Below, piece by piece: positions 44,607-58,179 of a DNA stretch of 64,000 nucleotides (within the stretch, counting starts at the first letter, position 1; every line of letters begins with the position of its first letter). This DNA comes from Gnetum montanum (lineage: Eukaryota > Streptophyta > Gnetopsida > Gnetales > Gnetaceae), in assembly GCA_015680685.1 (NCBI GenBank), contig MNCI01008581.1, positions 1,459,510-1,523,509 of the forward strand, given 5' to 3'. Below the pieces are notes generated by a model. It ran no database searches. It saw only the letters and a list, made by a program, of their open reading frames with translations, and was not told the DNA's origin. A program made the translations under genes and the position numbers.

Positions 44607-45362
44607 CAAGATTCCTTTGGATTATTTTTTACACCTTTCAAACTAACCATTCCATTCATTTTTTAAATTATATTTAGCAAAAAATTTAAAAATTTCAATG
44701 ATGATATTATAGATGTAATATATCAAGCCCTGCAATATTGCATCAATGATATTGCATCTACGACATTGCTCTTATAAAAATCTATATATATGTGTGAAGT
44801 GTTAGGAAGATTTTTTGTTTTATCATTTTACACAAAGGAAGTTCATGTTATTTTTCTATCTAACCTTCAAAACTTCATATCTTCCTCACTACACATTTGA
44901 TTTGAGCCATTCTTGATTCCTTTTGCTTACAAAGTGATCATCTTAGTCATGGGGGAGAACATTATGTGTAGTTTTTTGGAATTGCACTAAATTTCTCTAA
45001 CACTTGGAAGAATAATTAAGGGTAAAAATAATAAAAAATAATAACATTTTAATATAATAAAAGCTAATAAACATAATATTCTTTTCCAATTCACCATTTA
45101 AGTACATTTTATGTAGCAAATCAAAGATAGTGATAGATCATCAAGATAAAATTGATTTCAACTAATTTATAAGTATTTAATTAATGGTTTTTCTAAATAG
45201 TTATTTTTTATTAAATGATGAATTTTCCAACTCTACAATCCAAATTAAAAATGCAATTGATTATATCAAATACTTTTGATCAAGTCCAAGACTGAATGGT
45301 TATGAACTATTAGGAATTTTTGCTAAATTTCTTGGTAATCTTAAATCTTCTTATGATTGCAG
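44607..45362 (+). other. E region upstream of its third reading frame
   Basis: AT-rich and non-coding, with loose similarity to C 57.8-58.1 kb just before C's coiled-coil frame. It continues element E, which A interrupted at 44602-44606. No module is recognised. Confidence 0.4.
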
Positions 45363-47992
45363 ATGCCATAAAAAAGACTTGAAGCTAGAGGATCATCACA
45401 ATGATGGGAAAAGAGGCCTAGAGGAAGAGGAAGAGGATGAGGCATGGAAAAAATCCTCCTACAAAGCAAAAAGTACACTCATATTCTATCCATCGGCCCA
45501 CATTGTAATAGGGAAGTCTACACAGGAAAAAGTTGATGTACCATCAACTCCAAAATAGGGACAATGCCTGCCACCCTCCAATAAGTGTTTCTAGTCTTTT
45601 TAGATCATTCATGGAGTTTTCACCCACAAAGGTCTATGAAAAATTTCAAGCCTCTCCCCTATGATGAACCATTTCTAGTAATGTAAAATGATATTTAAGA
45701 GAAGTCCATCAATTTTAACAAAATACAAAAGATGATGCTACCATGAAGATTGAAGGATTAATAGTGCCATACTTAGTAGAAGAAATTGCAAAGGCACTGA
45801 GTATTCCAAATGTCAAGGCCAACATCACTTAAATATTCACAAGGTTTGACACAAAAGTAAGGAATTTATTGTTATAGAGGACATATGAAACTATTGAAAA
45901 GGAGTATAGTGAATTATCCACTATAGAGAAGATATACTTCAAAATTGAGACATACCATATCTTCCTAATAAAAATAATTAATAAAATTTCCACATATGCT
46001 ATCAGAGGAAATGTGATCTTAATGGGAAATTCTAGGTTAACATTGTCCATGTTTTATTTTTTGGAAATCCATAGAAGGTTTGAAGAGAATAAGATAAGGA
46101 TACCTTGTCTTTCATTTCTTCTTATTAGAAATTTTTGTAGACAAGATAAAATTTTAGGATATACTAATGATGTTCTACAAATAGCTCAAAATATTTCAAA
46201 TGTAGAAATCTTCAAGCCACTACAACCCAAGAAAGATCAAGTGGAGAAACAAATAAGCACTAAGGCTATAGTAGGGTTAACACTAGCAACAAACATTTCA
46301 ACCATAGTCCCAGAACAAGTAGAACCAAGTGGATCAATTCCAACTCTTGAAAAAGTAGGATAGAGTGCTCCACTAGCATAATAGGACTATAGAGCTTCTA
46401 TGATCCATTTACAAAAAATAGTAGAAATGATTGGTTGGGGCAGTAGCAAATTTTCAAGTATGTACAGAGTAAAAGATAATCCCAATAGGCCTTTCATATA
46501 TACAAGATCTATTAGTGATCAAATATCTTTTTAGGTAGGAGAATATGGTAACTAGGCATAAAAAATCTTAGAGAATGTTGCATTATTCTAGGAAATGTTA
46601 GAAATTGAAGAAGAAGGCACTATCATGATGATGCAACACCAAGATGCAGTGGGAGTAGTAGAAATCATCATAGACCACATTAAGGAATAATTTAATGTTC
46701 TCTTTGTGTCACTAACAAACATTTCTAGAAACATTAGCTAGAATATCAAAAAATGAAATAATATCCCCTACTGAACATGAACATTTCTTAAAGAGATTGA
46801 TGTAGTTAGACAAGTTATGAAAAATATTTTTGATATCCTTGATGATATTACTACAATATAGTCAAAACTAATATCCATCAAAGGCAATTTGGTCATGGTA
46901 AAAACAAGGATGTAACATGTAGAGAGTGAAGTGTAAAGACTATAGGTAGAATTAGCTACATTAATAATTGAAAGACAAGATCATGCACAACACATAATAC
47001 TAGACTAGCTTTCATAGTTTAGAAATGAGCAAGTCTACCAATTGGTGGCAAAAAAAAAAGTAAATGGAAATAGAGAAAGAAAAGAATCTAAAGGATTACT
47101 GTAGAGAACTTGAGGTTGAAAAAAATTAAGAAATAAAAGAAAATACTTGAAGAAAGTATCCATCAACTAAGAGAGTAGTTTGCTAGAGTCAACCTCAACA
47201 TGAAACAATTGACATGTTAAAACAAAATCTTATTGATAAAAGTAGCATGTGTAGTTCAATAGAAGTTAGCCATTGAAATTAGCTTGTGGAAAAATAAGAC
47301 ACGAAGCACAAAATACTTAAGGAGCATTTCAAAGATCCAATGGACATGTACAAATAGATTAATGAAAAAGAGATCTAGATGGCTAAAGCCAAGAGTAGTT
47401 TCATCACATAACAAACACCTGATTGGTAACCCATTTTATATAGTCTTGTCTTTGTCCACCAAGAAAAACTAAAGAACAAAGGTTTGAAAATTGAGGATTT
47501 GATAGAATACATGAGGTTAGTAAATCTTTATTATGTTAACTTATCCATATTATTAATAGGCAAGCCTAGAACAAAATTAGAACAACAAGTGGCTATAGAC
47601 TATGCCATGTATGAGAAAGAGTTTATAGATAGGAAAGATGCATAGTAGAAAATTCATATCACAAACTCTAAATTACTAGTCAAATCCAGCTACCAAAACC
47701 AAAAAGTTGTTACTGCAAGTCTAGCGAGGAGAATGATTGATTACTGAGAGCTACAAAAGATGGTCAAAGCCTTTAAGATAAGGAGAATGTAACTTGGAGC
47801 ATGGTATGGTAAGGCCAATAAAATATTTCTACATTTGCCATGTTTCTGGGATGTGTTGACTCCTATAAATACCACTAAATTTGTATGGATAGTGCATGAT
47901 TCCAAAATAGAAGAAGGAAATCTTAGAGTATTGCTAAATAGGTACATGAAGAATCTACACTATGTTTTGTTTTGTTCTATTTTTATCATGTG
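45363..47992 (+). pseudogene. E third reading frame, coiled-coil type, decayed
   Basis: This + strand coding remnant is homologous to C 58180-61040. It starts near ATGCCATAA... with an Arg/Gly- and Glu-rich head. The end (47480-47560) reads like C 60420-60540: both contain a KIEDLIEYMRLVNLYYVNL-like helix followed by a GRPW/GKPR step. It occupies the place where Athila elements carry an extra frame after pol, sometimes called env-like. I see no signal peptide or membrane segment, so envelope function is not supported. Stops are frequent. Confidence 0.55.
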
Positions 47993-48175
47993 TTAGTCAT
48001 GTGTTGCATGATAATTTTGTAATGCCACTTGAACAAAGATGCAACATTCATAGTAGAGTTAGTCATGTATATATGTGTCATGATGTTGAGTCCATGTAAC
48101 CCTACATGTTTGTAAGGAATTCTATCCTTCTTTCAGTTTAACTCAAGTATGAGTTTTTAGTTAGTCGTAGGGGTA

Positions 48176-48932
48176 TGATGAAACACTTAATGTTTAGGAC
48201 TATAATATCATATATATTATATTGTAGATGCAGTTTTTTTTCTTCAAGTTAGAGTTAGTTGTGAATGCTTGCAGTGTAGTGAATTATAGTTGTATGAAAT
48301 CTTTATTTTAAGTGGATCATTCTTGAATATAATTCATGAACAATAATAAAGATTAATATTGTTATTTATCATTACAACATCTCACATAGAATAGATTTAC
48401 TTTTCCATGTTGTTTACTTTTACCAAGTCATTTACATTTTCTAAGTCATTTATTATTCTAATGTTCATTAGTAAGGTAAAATGAGTAGGAATTGTTTTGA
48501 TCATATAATGTAATTATTAAATAATCTAGTAGTAACTTTGCTCGATTCACTCATTAGTAAAGTTACTTGGTAATCCTAGTAACACTTACATTAGCTTAGG
48601 ATGTGCATGGAAAACCAAAAATAAATACTTATCATAGTTGGATAGAATAGTGGTACATTTTTATTACACTTAGAAATATAATTTCTAATAATTTCCATTA
48701 TGCTTACTTTTAGCATACTTAGATCCATACAACATCATTTTATCATATACCTCACTAAGAGTTTAACCATACATTTTATACTTTGCCAACTCTAAATGGG
48801 AAGACAAAAATCACAAACTTATTCTCAACTCACTAGTATATTTACATTGTCCATCCATAGATTATGATCTTTTCACGTATGAATACTTGTAACTTATAGG
48901 GTTGAGTGTTGGAATTCTCTAACTACTCATCA
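48176..48932 (+). repeat. E 3' LTR
   Basis: Starts TGATGAAAC after GTAGGGGTA (polypurine remnant) and ends ACTACTCATCA. It is colinear with C's LTR, including a GGATGTGCATGG block (48598-48612) and TTAACCATACATTTTATACTT (C: TTAACCATATACTTTCATTT). Diverged, 757 bases. Confidence 0.78.
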
Positions 48933-49089
48933 CCAACTATACTCATATTGGTCCTTAGTAAATATAGTTAAGTATAGATGAAGCATATGATAATTATGTT
49001 GTTTGTTTCCTAAACTAAACTAATCAATAACAACAATATTTATTGTTTAATTTAATAACAATGAAATTAAATCCTAAACTAGCTTATGG
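48933..49089. other. Sequence between E and D
   Basis: 157 AT-rich bases after E's 3' LTR and before the D LTR. Nothing is recognised; it may be flanking DNA. Confidence 0.5.
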
Positions 49090-49235
49090 TGATGAGTGTC
49101 TGTTCTTAGCTTCTTATACACATCCTGAAGTCACATACTCATTACTAAGATTACTGAGCATTATGCTATTGGGAAAACCAAGTAATAGCACTACTAGAAT
49201 TACCAAGTGAATACATGTTTATGCTTGAAACAAGT
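49090..49235 (-). repeat. D LTR fragment, left piece
   Basis: Starts TGATGAGT, the inverted terminus of this LTR family, and aligns with A's 5' LTR in the same (- strand) orientation. The shared block around ACATCCT...GCATTA...GGGTTACCAAGT is at 49124-49212 here and 44107-44170 in A. Interrupted at 49235 by element C. Confidence 0.75.
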
Positions 49236-50105
49236 TAATGAGTCTATCATTGCACTACTTCAATGGTATGCCACCGACGTGATCTTGTCAATGGATCTCG
49301 TCGATGTGATCCCATCAACGTAGGGTTTAACTCATTGATGTGTACCTATTTATGGGGCATCCTGTTTCCACCTATAAATGTCTTCCTACCCATTGCATTT
49401 ATGGCAATATTTTCATAATTGTAGTGAAGTGCTTGCAATTTTTCCATTTGAGAGTTAGAATAGTTTTTGAGTACCCATAGGAGGAGTCAAAGAGTGTACA
49501 AATATTTATTTAAACATTGTTGTACCTGAGCACTTTAGTGTAAGTGGAAATAACAACAAGCTTTTCTAATAGATCTTGCAACACTTGGACTAGATTAATT
49601 ATTTCCTTATGCATTTAATATTCATGAAACTTACCTTAATATTTTTAATTAGTTAACATCAATTTAATAATAACACATAAGTACAATCACTTCAAGCATA
49701 TGCTTGGTACTTGGGTAATCCTTGTAATTCTTAATGTTTGGTAACGTAGTAGCATTATAACATGTTCAAGATGTGCATGGCAAGTGGAAACGAATGCTTA
49801 TATTAGGATTAGTTAGATATTAGCAAGTAATTAGATTGCATGATTTAAGTAATTAATTACTTTATTCTTCATTCATGTTCTTAGGTAGCTTAAATCATGA
49901 AAGGTAAAAATCATATGCCTCGATTACACTTAACCATATACTTTCATTTCACAAGTGAAACTAGGAAGACAATGATTACAACTATTAGTTTTACCTCCTA
50001 GAACTAGTGTACTTAGAAACCTAAAGTCTTTGGAATTCGACTATATCACTATGTAAACACTAGTAATTCATATAGTTGGGCATAGCATATACTCACTACT
50101 CATCA
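49236..50105 (+). repeat. C 5' LTR
   Basis: 870 bases, TAATGAGT...ACTCATCA (TG mutated to TA at the start). TATA box CTATAAATG at 49371-49379. Homologous to 61274-62120. Confidence 0.92.
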
Positions 50106-50124
50106 TTGGCACCATTTCCAAGAA
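50106..50124 (+). promoter_or_regulatory. C primer binding site, tRNA-Asp type
   Basis: TTGGCACCATTTCCAAGAA follows the LTR immediately. Against the tRNA-Asp site it differs by five G to A changes and one G to T. Confidence 0.8.
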
Positions 50125-50256
50125 CTTTAGTTATCTACATGTACTATCTAGGATTTAGTAAAAAGTATTCAACTTCATTGGATAAAACCCTAAAGTTGTA
50201 ATCATTTTAACAATATTACTTGTAAAAAACACACTAAAATTTTCTTTTAATCCAAA

Positions 50257-52560
50257 ATTTCTTCTTCTCATAGGGATGATTCTCCACTAAAATTTAAGCA
50301 CACATCCAATCAAAGCAATGAATGATCAAATCAGCCAATGCCCCAACAATGTCAAGTGGTATAGACTCATCTTGATGAGTATGTTCCTGACTTCACCTTT
50401 GTCCTACATCAAGATGAATAGATGTAGTGGAGGAACATGGAGAGAAAAATTATGTTTCCACCTAATCAATTAGTTTCTACAATGCTCCAAGAAACTCTTA
50501 TTAGGTTGGACATCCAAGGGCTCCATGCTAAATACATTGTGTAGGACCATGACTCTAGGGATTACCATCCCACTGAGGCACAACATAAAATTAATTGGAA
50601 ATAAGAGAAGCACTATGAAGTTACAAAGGGAAAATAGTTCAATAACACCTTGTTCCTACTAGGCCAAAAAGACAATGAGGATTCCTTCTTTGGGAGTTCT
50701 CATTTCACTAACTCTCCTCCCCTTGGTTTTGATGAATGGGGCTTGAACTAGAACTTACAGTCCACTATTAGCAATCCTAGTTCAGGCAAGAATGGATCCC
50801 ATGACTGTGAGGGATCCAAAGATGGGAGTCATGGTAGGGATAATGAAATGCATCATGATGTTGATCATGGTCATGACCATCAAAGAGGGGATGGTTGGCA
50901 TTGTGATGCTAGTCCTTCTTTCTCTTCACCTTCATCATCCTCTTCTTCCTCCTCTAGCTCCAATTGAAGTTGTAAAGGATGTGACTATGATGGAGGTAAT
51001 CAACAAGACAAAGATGATCATAGGAATCACTGAACTAGTCAAGATTAGGGCCATGGCCAATCAAGGAAGCCCTACCATCATAAAAGAAGGGATTGCAGAG
51101 GGTGTCATAGGAATCATGGCCATTATGAAGGCTATGACTATTATGTGCCTTTGCTTGTAACTTGAAATATGTTGAACATTGTAGAGGTAGTGAGCATTCC
51201 AACAAGGTATGTGAAGGATAGTAGAATCAAGTGGTTAGATATGAACACTATTCCCAAGTTTGAAGGGGAATACAACTCAAATATGTAGAACCATCTTCAA
51301 GATTTTCACAATGACTAGACCTTACAGAACATGGAGAATGAATGGAAGAAACTAAATTTGTTCCCAAGGATACTCATAAAAGAAGCTGAAATTTGGTACT
51401 AGTCCTTGGAGCCAAAATCAATCTATAGATGGAGTACGATGCTTGAGCTCTTCAATGATAAGTATCAAATGTACTCCTGAGTGTCCCACCTAAGAAAGTA
51501 GATCCAAGGTTGAAAATAAGGAATACATGAACCCCTGGATGCGGCCATGGGAAAGTACTATTCCCTTTTGCATCGATGTCCTAATTATGATTATTCTCAA
51601 AGGAAGTAGCTTCTCCATATCATAGATGGACTCATATAAACAAGGAGAACTCTTGGGGTCTATGCCCAAGGGAGACTTTCAAAATTAAGAGTCCATTAGA
51701 TTCAAAGGCTTATAGAGAAAGTTTCTAAGAAAGAAGAAGAGTTGATAAAAAGGAAAAATGATAAGGAGAATAATTGATTTCATTCTATCAATAAAAGGGA
51801 AGTTTGATTTTGTGACAATGAGAAGGAGGCACCACTTAATGAGGTGGTGCAACAAAAGACCTTGCTGATTTAGAAATCTATCTTTGAAATTTTAGCCAAG
51901 GTAGAAAAAATATGAGACTCTTTGAATGAAAATTTCCAAATCACTCTAACAATAGCAAAGGAATCCAAAGAGCAAAGTAGTGATCATGAGTGTAGTAGAA
52001 GGAAGGAAGCTGAACATGTCCACCAAAGGAGTAAGGACAAGGTTGTTGTAGTAGATGAGGTTGTGTAATATGAAATAAATGATGATGGTGGGTATGAAAT
52101 CTACCATTATGAACACCCTAAGGGATGTTGCCCCATTGTGTCACACTTGCAAGAGTCTGGGATGTACTCTTTAAATCCTAGATTGGCAAGAAGGCAAGCA
52201 TCCAAAAGGTTGCTTTGGGGGTAGTTTCACCAACAATAAGCCTATTATCCTAGTGGAGTTCCACTACAATCTTATGACAATATCATTAGTGGTAGCACTC
52301 ATAGTCATGGGGGATGCCATCACCAAGGTAGCAATATCATTACTAGCAGCCTGATCCATATGGATACTATGTTCAGCAATCCACTTCTCTATGTGACTCT
52401 TCTAATCACACCTCATTCTAGCATCACTACTACCCTCCTAAGTACTACATAGCTCAATCTCCATCTTCAAGAAGGGAATCCCCATTTTCTCATTACCCTC
52501 TTCATCCTTCTACACATATCTCTCTACCTTTAACTTAATTACCACTTTCTCCATCAATGT
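50257..52560 (+). pseudogene. C gag, decayed
   Basis: The start codon seen in A (43618) is here ATT at about 50257. The capsid-like core at 51250-51480 contains QNHLQDFHND, EWKKLNLFPRILIKEAEIWY and LFNDKYQMY, which resemble the plant retrotransposon gag family. A Gly/Asp/Ser-rich low-complexity stretch (50780-51150) precedes it. Downstream, 51750-52560 is charged and then Pro/Ser/His-rich. No clear zinc finger is readable. Confidence 0.75.
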
Positions 52561-52899
52561 AGAATGAAATTCCAACTTAGCCAGAGCAACATAACACTAC
52601 CAGGGTTGTTAACTTACAACTGGCTTCTCACCCAAGTGGTTCAAAAACCAAATCCCAAAAATGAGCATTTTTCTAAGCCAATAGTCCTACAAAGTCCTCA
52701 TAGAATTATGTGGTTGATAACCCTACTTCTTCCTCATCCTCTACATCCACACTGTTCAAGTCCCCTTCAAACCAAACACATCCCAAGGTGCAAACCATTG
52801 TGCTAATTCATGTGGTAACTTATTATATAAAGGCTAGCCATCTTCTTGGGAAAAGAACTGATCTTGGAAGTCCCCTTATTTACCTATAGATCACTAAGA

Positions 52900-53240
52900 A
52901 TGAGCCTTGTAAAGTTTTTCTAGATTCAAGTTCTGCTAAAAATCTAATTTCTCATGAGATGTACAAAGCCTGGAACTTGCCTCCACTCAAGAAAAGTAAT
53001 GAGCATCTTAAGTTGGTAGACCAATCCATCACTATTTCCTTCGAACTAGTGGAGGACATTATGACCACCATCTATGGGTGGTCCTATCCTACTAATTTCC
53101 TAGTGATTCAAGTTGATAATTGCAAGGTGGAATTCCTAATCATCATGGGAATGGCTTGGCTAAGAACCATTGATACATGGCTAGGCATCAAAGACCTTTT
53201 CTTGGAGATTTCCAAGGAAAATGCATTTGGAAAGTAGAGA
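52900..53240 (+). pseudogene. C protease, decayed
   Basis: FLDSSSAKNLISHEMY holds the active-site Asp with the usual Gly replaced by Ser. LVDQSITISFELVEDIMTT, TNFLVIQV and LIIMGMAWLRTID follow, as in Athila proteases. The 92-codon piece 52959-53237 is open. Confidence 0.75.
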
Positions 53241-53779
53241 AGAAGAGAGTTCCATGCATCATGTACATTGATATAGGGTACAACTAGGTGTAGAAACTAT
53301 GGTCCATAAAGAGCACATCCATCACAACATGCAGATAATGTGCAAATGAGACAAAAATCCAAAGGTTATTGTGCATACCAACCATAAAATAGGAGGGCAC
53401 CCAATGGTTGATAGCTAATCATAAAAGTAGCTTAAAAATTTGCATGAAATCAAATGAGAGCCTAATGAGTGCCTATGTTTAAGGCATGGATGAACTAGAG
53501 TGAGTTCATCACCAAGTCTTCAATGATGAACATGATGACACTTGTTGGGGAGAGTTTGAAATCCCTAAAATTTTTAAACAAGAGCTCCTAGAGTTGAAAA
53601 CTCTACCTATCAGCATGGAATATGCTTTTCTATAAAATGACAAATAAGTAATAATCAATGCCAATATTGCTCCTAAATAGAAAGAGATGTTGTTGAAGGT
53701 GGTCAACAAATGGCCAATAACATTTACTTGGTCATATCCTAAACTAACTAGGATTAATCGTAAGATATGCCAACATTAC

Positions 53780-54960
53780 ATCTATACTAATCCTTTCATA
53801 AAGCCAAAGAGGTATTCGTAGTGTTGTTTGAAGTACAAATTGAAGAAGATCATCAAGGAGGAGATTGAACAACACCTCAAGTCAGGGTTCATCTATTCCA
53901 TTGTGGATAATGAGTAGGTTAGCCCACTTTTAATTGTGCCAAAGAAATATGGCAAGTGGAGGATCTATATTGACTTTAGGTTATTGAATATGGTGACCTA
54001 CAAAGATCATTTTTTGACCAAGTGTTGGACACCATCCCTCGGCATTGTTACTATAGCTTTCTAGATTGTTAGAGTGCCTATAACTAAATTGAAATTGCAC
54101 CAAAGGATTTGGCCAAAACTACATTCATAAGTCCCTGGGGAACTTTATCATACAAAAATATGCCTTTTGGTCTTTGCAATGCCCTTGCAATCTTCCAATG
54201 CCTTGTCCTTAGTATTTTTCAATAGCAAATTAATAGTAGGATAGAAGTCTTCATTGATGACTTCTCCACCTATGGAGCTACATTCAAGCAAGCCATGGAC
54301 AATCTTAAGCAAGCACTTAAAGATGTGTGGAGAGTAACCTTTGGCTCAATTAGCAAAATAGCCATTTGAAGATCTAAAAAGACATTGTGTTAGGGTATAG
54401 AATCTCACAAGCAGGGATTGAGGTGAACCATGAATAAATAAGGGTCATCTAGGGAATAACCCATCAATAAAAAACTATCAAAGATGTCCAATTATTCCTT
54501 GGCCACACTAGCTACTATCAAAGATTCATAGAGAATTTCTCTAAGATCACTAAACTATTAATAAAGGTGACAAAGAAAGATGCTCTATTTGTATGTATTG
54601 AGAAATGCAAAAAGGCATTCTAAAAAATTAAGTAAAAGCTCATAGAAACTCCAATTCTATGAGCACTCAACTAGTCCAGACCATTCCACATCATGATAGA
54701 TGCATTGAACTATGTCTTGGAAGCCATGCTCATGTAGTTGGATGATCAGAAATGTTCATACTACATCTACTATGCGAGCCAAAGCATTTTGGGTGCACAA
54801 TTGAACTACACCATAATGGAGAAAGAACTAATGATGATGTTGTATGCTTTGGAAAAATTCAAGCACTATGTGCGTGGGTACAAGGTATTCATGCAACACA
54901 TAGCATATTGCAATCCACTTCTTGATGAACAAACTAATGGTGAGCCCTCATGTCATATGA
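53780..54960 (+). pseudogene. C reverse transcriptase and RNase H, decayed
   Basis: RT runs from about 53830 (KKIIKEEIEQHLKSGFIY), through SPLLIVPKKYGKWRIYIDFRLLN near 53920-53990, to the catalytic box FIDD at 54250-54261. RNase H is at 54680-54960: FHIMIDALNYVLEAML, then YYASQSILGAQLNYTIMEKELMMMLYALEKFKHYV, where the catalytic Glu of MEKEL is kept. Frame breaks are present. Confidence 0.8.
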
Positions 54961-55079
54961 TGGCTTGTGATCTTAAGGAATTTGTTCTCACAATGGTAGA
55001 TCAAATGGAAACCTAGAATGTGGTTGTTGACCTTTATAAGGTGTACAATAATAGCATGGTTCATTGCTATGTTCTTGAT

Positions 55080-56160
55080 GTAGACCAACTATGCATCCTC
55101 TAGGATGCTCATTAGAGCCCTTGAGGGAGCCACTATGATGGGAGATGCACAACCATTAAGATCTTGATGGCAGGGTATTATTAGCCAACACTCTTCAAAG
55201 ATGCTCACCAATTCGTTCACTCTTGTGATTATTGTCAATGTGATGGTGGGATGACTACTCAAATAGAGGAGCCTTAGCAATGGGTCCAACCACTAGAACC
55301 CTTCAACATCTAAAGCATTGACTTCATGGATCCCATCACATCCATGTCAAATGGAAAGGCGTACATCATAGTCATTGTTAACTATTGTATGAAATGGGTA
55401 GAAGTAGTAATTATCACCGAATAGTCATCTTCCACAGTTGCTTAGTTTGTACAACAGAATGTTGTAAATAGGTTTGGAATGCCACATGCATTGATTTCTA
55501 ATAATGGTACTCACTTTACAAGCACTACCTTTTGAAAGCTCATGTAACAGTTGAGAGTAAAACATAAATTAACAACACCCTATCACCCCTAAACCAATTA
55601 TTATTAGTAGTAATAAATATGAAGATCACTAAGATCTTATGTAGAATAATTAGCAAATATAGAAGAGACTAGAGCAAAAAACTCAACGATGCCCTTTGGG
55701 CCTACTGCTTAACATAGAAACTCCCTATATGCTATTCTCCCTATGAGATAATGTACAGAAAATTGCCAACTCTTCTAATTTAATTTGAGCTTCATATACT
55801 TTCAACAGCCTATGACCTTGATCTTGACCTTAGCCTAGCATGGAAAAAAAGACTAATCAACCCTAATATGCTAGATAAGAATAGAATGGTGGCCCTATCC
55901 TTAAATAAAGTGCACAAGGCATTCAAAAAACAACATCATGACCTCAACATAAGGAAGGTAAAATTCCAACCTGGAGACAAGGTCCTTTATTGGAAGCCCA
56001 CACATGTACATCAAAAGAGTGGAAAGGGCCTTACATCATTTATGAAACCTTCCTTTCTGGCACCATGTTGATCTACAAACTTGAAAGCCCAAATAAGAAG
56101 TTACTAGTCAACATGTAACAAGTCAATCCTTTTCATGATCCCAAAAGAGCTAATTCTAGC
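55080..56160 (+). pseudogene. C integrase, decayed
   Basis: Zinc region with HSCDYCQCDGG (about 55215-55250). Core: IDFMDPITSMSNGKAYIIVIV near 55320, with the first Asp kept. The second Asp is changed (SNNGTHF near 55500), and the Glu motif near 55600 is unreadable. The C-terminus (55868-56071) has VKFQPGDKVLYWKPTHVH. Confidence 0.78.
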
Positions 56161-58179
56161 AACACCTAATTAGATGAACAATCATGATTAAATTTTTGGA
56201 TCTCCTCCTTCTAACTTAGTTGTGCGGAATATGGTCATCCATGCTAATTATGTAAATGGCTCCTCAACTTTTATACATTTTTGTTTTACAACATTTTTTT
56301 ATACCTTTTTATTTTTACACTTTTTATTTTACAACATAGTTAGTATGTTTTATCTTTGATATTTTACTATTTCTTTTATATTTTACTTTATTTTAGTATG
56401 TATATTTTTCTTATCTTTTTAATAAATTACTTTCTTTTTCTTTATTGCCAGTAGGACATAGTGATGTTGTAGTTGTTTGCTAATGGTGGTTTGTACTTAA
56501 TATTTTTGATTGCTAATGTTTGGTTCCTCTCTTTGAATCTTGATATTGATAACTAAGATAAAGTTTCTTTTTTCATGGAATAGGTAATGAGTCCATGTCA
56601 TCCACTGATCCACAACACTCTATGGTCTTCCTTGTTCTAGAAATATGAGGTCCATTTTTAATGAACTTGTGACCTTGATAGTTTCCAAACTTAGGAAAGA
56701 TTAAATGGATTGACAAGGATGTGAATTCAAGGGGACTCAATACTCTTTGCACTTTTCTACTCTCTTAAGTGCATGAATGTTTTAATGGATTTATTATCAT
56801 TCCACTATCAACCAATAACAGGAAGCTAAAGTCTTTGCATGGTATGGTTCCCATCTAAAAATTCATAAAATATATAAGAAGAAATGATGGGAATTCATAG
56901 CACACCCCTTAGAAAAAATAATATGCTATAAGTAGTAGTTATGAGACTAGAAAGACATGTTACCCATGCCTAAAAGTCCCCTCTAACTAAGGTCCTTTCT
57001 CATTTCCTGCATCTCTTTTCTTCTCAATAATGAATGGTGATTGATCTTTGGGAGCATTCTTATGTTTTAAGGAGATGTGTAGATCTTAGAGTATTGATGC
57101 AAAGTCACTAAAATTTTTTGTTTTTGATCTAGACTAAGGATGAACTTTATCGGGTCATTTAACCATAAACCTCATAAGGAACTTCATGTAACCATGATTC
57201 AGAACTCCATTCCACCTTTCTCTCATCCACCAATGCTTTCCACTTTTCACCTCATTGCTAGCTTCCATGTATTGTTTAATTTCTTGGTTTGACATGTCAA
57301 AATTCTTAGGTAGATTCTTCTAGATAAGATCCTTAACTTTTCATAACCATTAATCAATCATGGGGTCCACGTACTTCTTAATTTGAGGATATGCAAGGGA
57401 AAAAAGGGCATAAGCCTGCTATAGGAGGATCCACTTGCATTTCTCTTAGTTGGGCTAGTTAAGTTTCTTATCCTTAGGAATTTTTTCAATCAAATCTTCC
57501 ACATTCTCCATCGATTGCATCCAATTGGGCATTCCTTAATGACATTTTTCCAACAAAATCTTATTCTTCAAGTCAAAACTCCAATTTTGTGCATATCACG
57601 CCATCTTCAAGTATTTCATCATGTTCATGGCTTTTCTAGCTCTCCAAGGACCCCAATTTCATGATGAAACTCCTATTTTTAAAAAAATTTTAAATGTGAA
57701 AAATTTTCTCCATAGATCTCATTGAAGGAGGGGACACATAGACAAGACCCCATCAACACAAGGTAAAAAGTCTATATTTACAAAGTGTTCCTTAGTAATT
57801 TTTCACATTTGTGCTAAAACAAGGGGAAGTTTTTGAATTTTTAGAGCCCAGAACCTTCCAAGAGCCATAACTTCCAAACCATTTATCCAATTCACCCCGT
57901 TCTTTAGTCTTGCAACTACCATAGGTAAGCTTTTGAAATTTTTATAACTTCCATAAAGGTTTAACTAAGGAATTACCATCAAAACATTAATTTGAAGAAG
58001 TTAAACCCTGCCAACAAACTCTATTAACCTTTTAAGTTAAAAAATGTTAAAATGATATTAAAATATTGAATCTACCATGGTTATAACTTAGCCAAAGTGT
58101 AACTTTCCAACAAGATAAGGTACCTAAAAGTTATAAGTTACACATTGTATGCTAATCTTTGGTTATGTTGTGACAACAA
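56161..58179. other. C spacer between integrase and the third frame
   Basis: 2 kb AT-rich interval. Polypyrimidine and T-rich sequence lies at 56270-56440. On the - strand 57700-57000 a decayed coding-like stretch is noted separately. Otherwise nothing is recognised. Confidence 0.5.
57000..57700 (-). pseudogene. Possible decayed antisense frame in C
   Basis: On the - strand around 57320-57140 one frame stays open for roughly 50 codons (KNFDMSNQEIKQYMEASNE, then GKHWWMRERWNG, GYMKFLMRFMVK). It is flanked by stretches in the same frame with stops mostly where Gln or Trp would fit. Trp-rich, charged sequence is unlike random AT-rich DNA. Antisense frames after pol are known in Tat-type elements. 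There is no similarity to the B/F captured gene and no domain is recognised. Could be chance. Confidence 0.3.

Noticed and set aside
45363-47992. Envelope gene in E and C
   Set aside because: No signal peptide, transmembrane or fusion-type segment can be seen; the sequence is coiled-coil-like.
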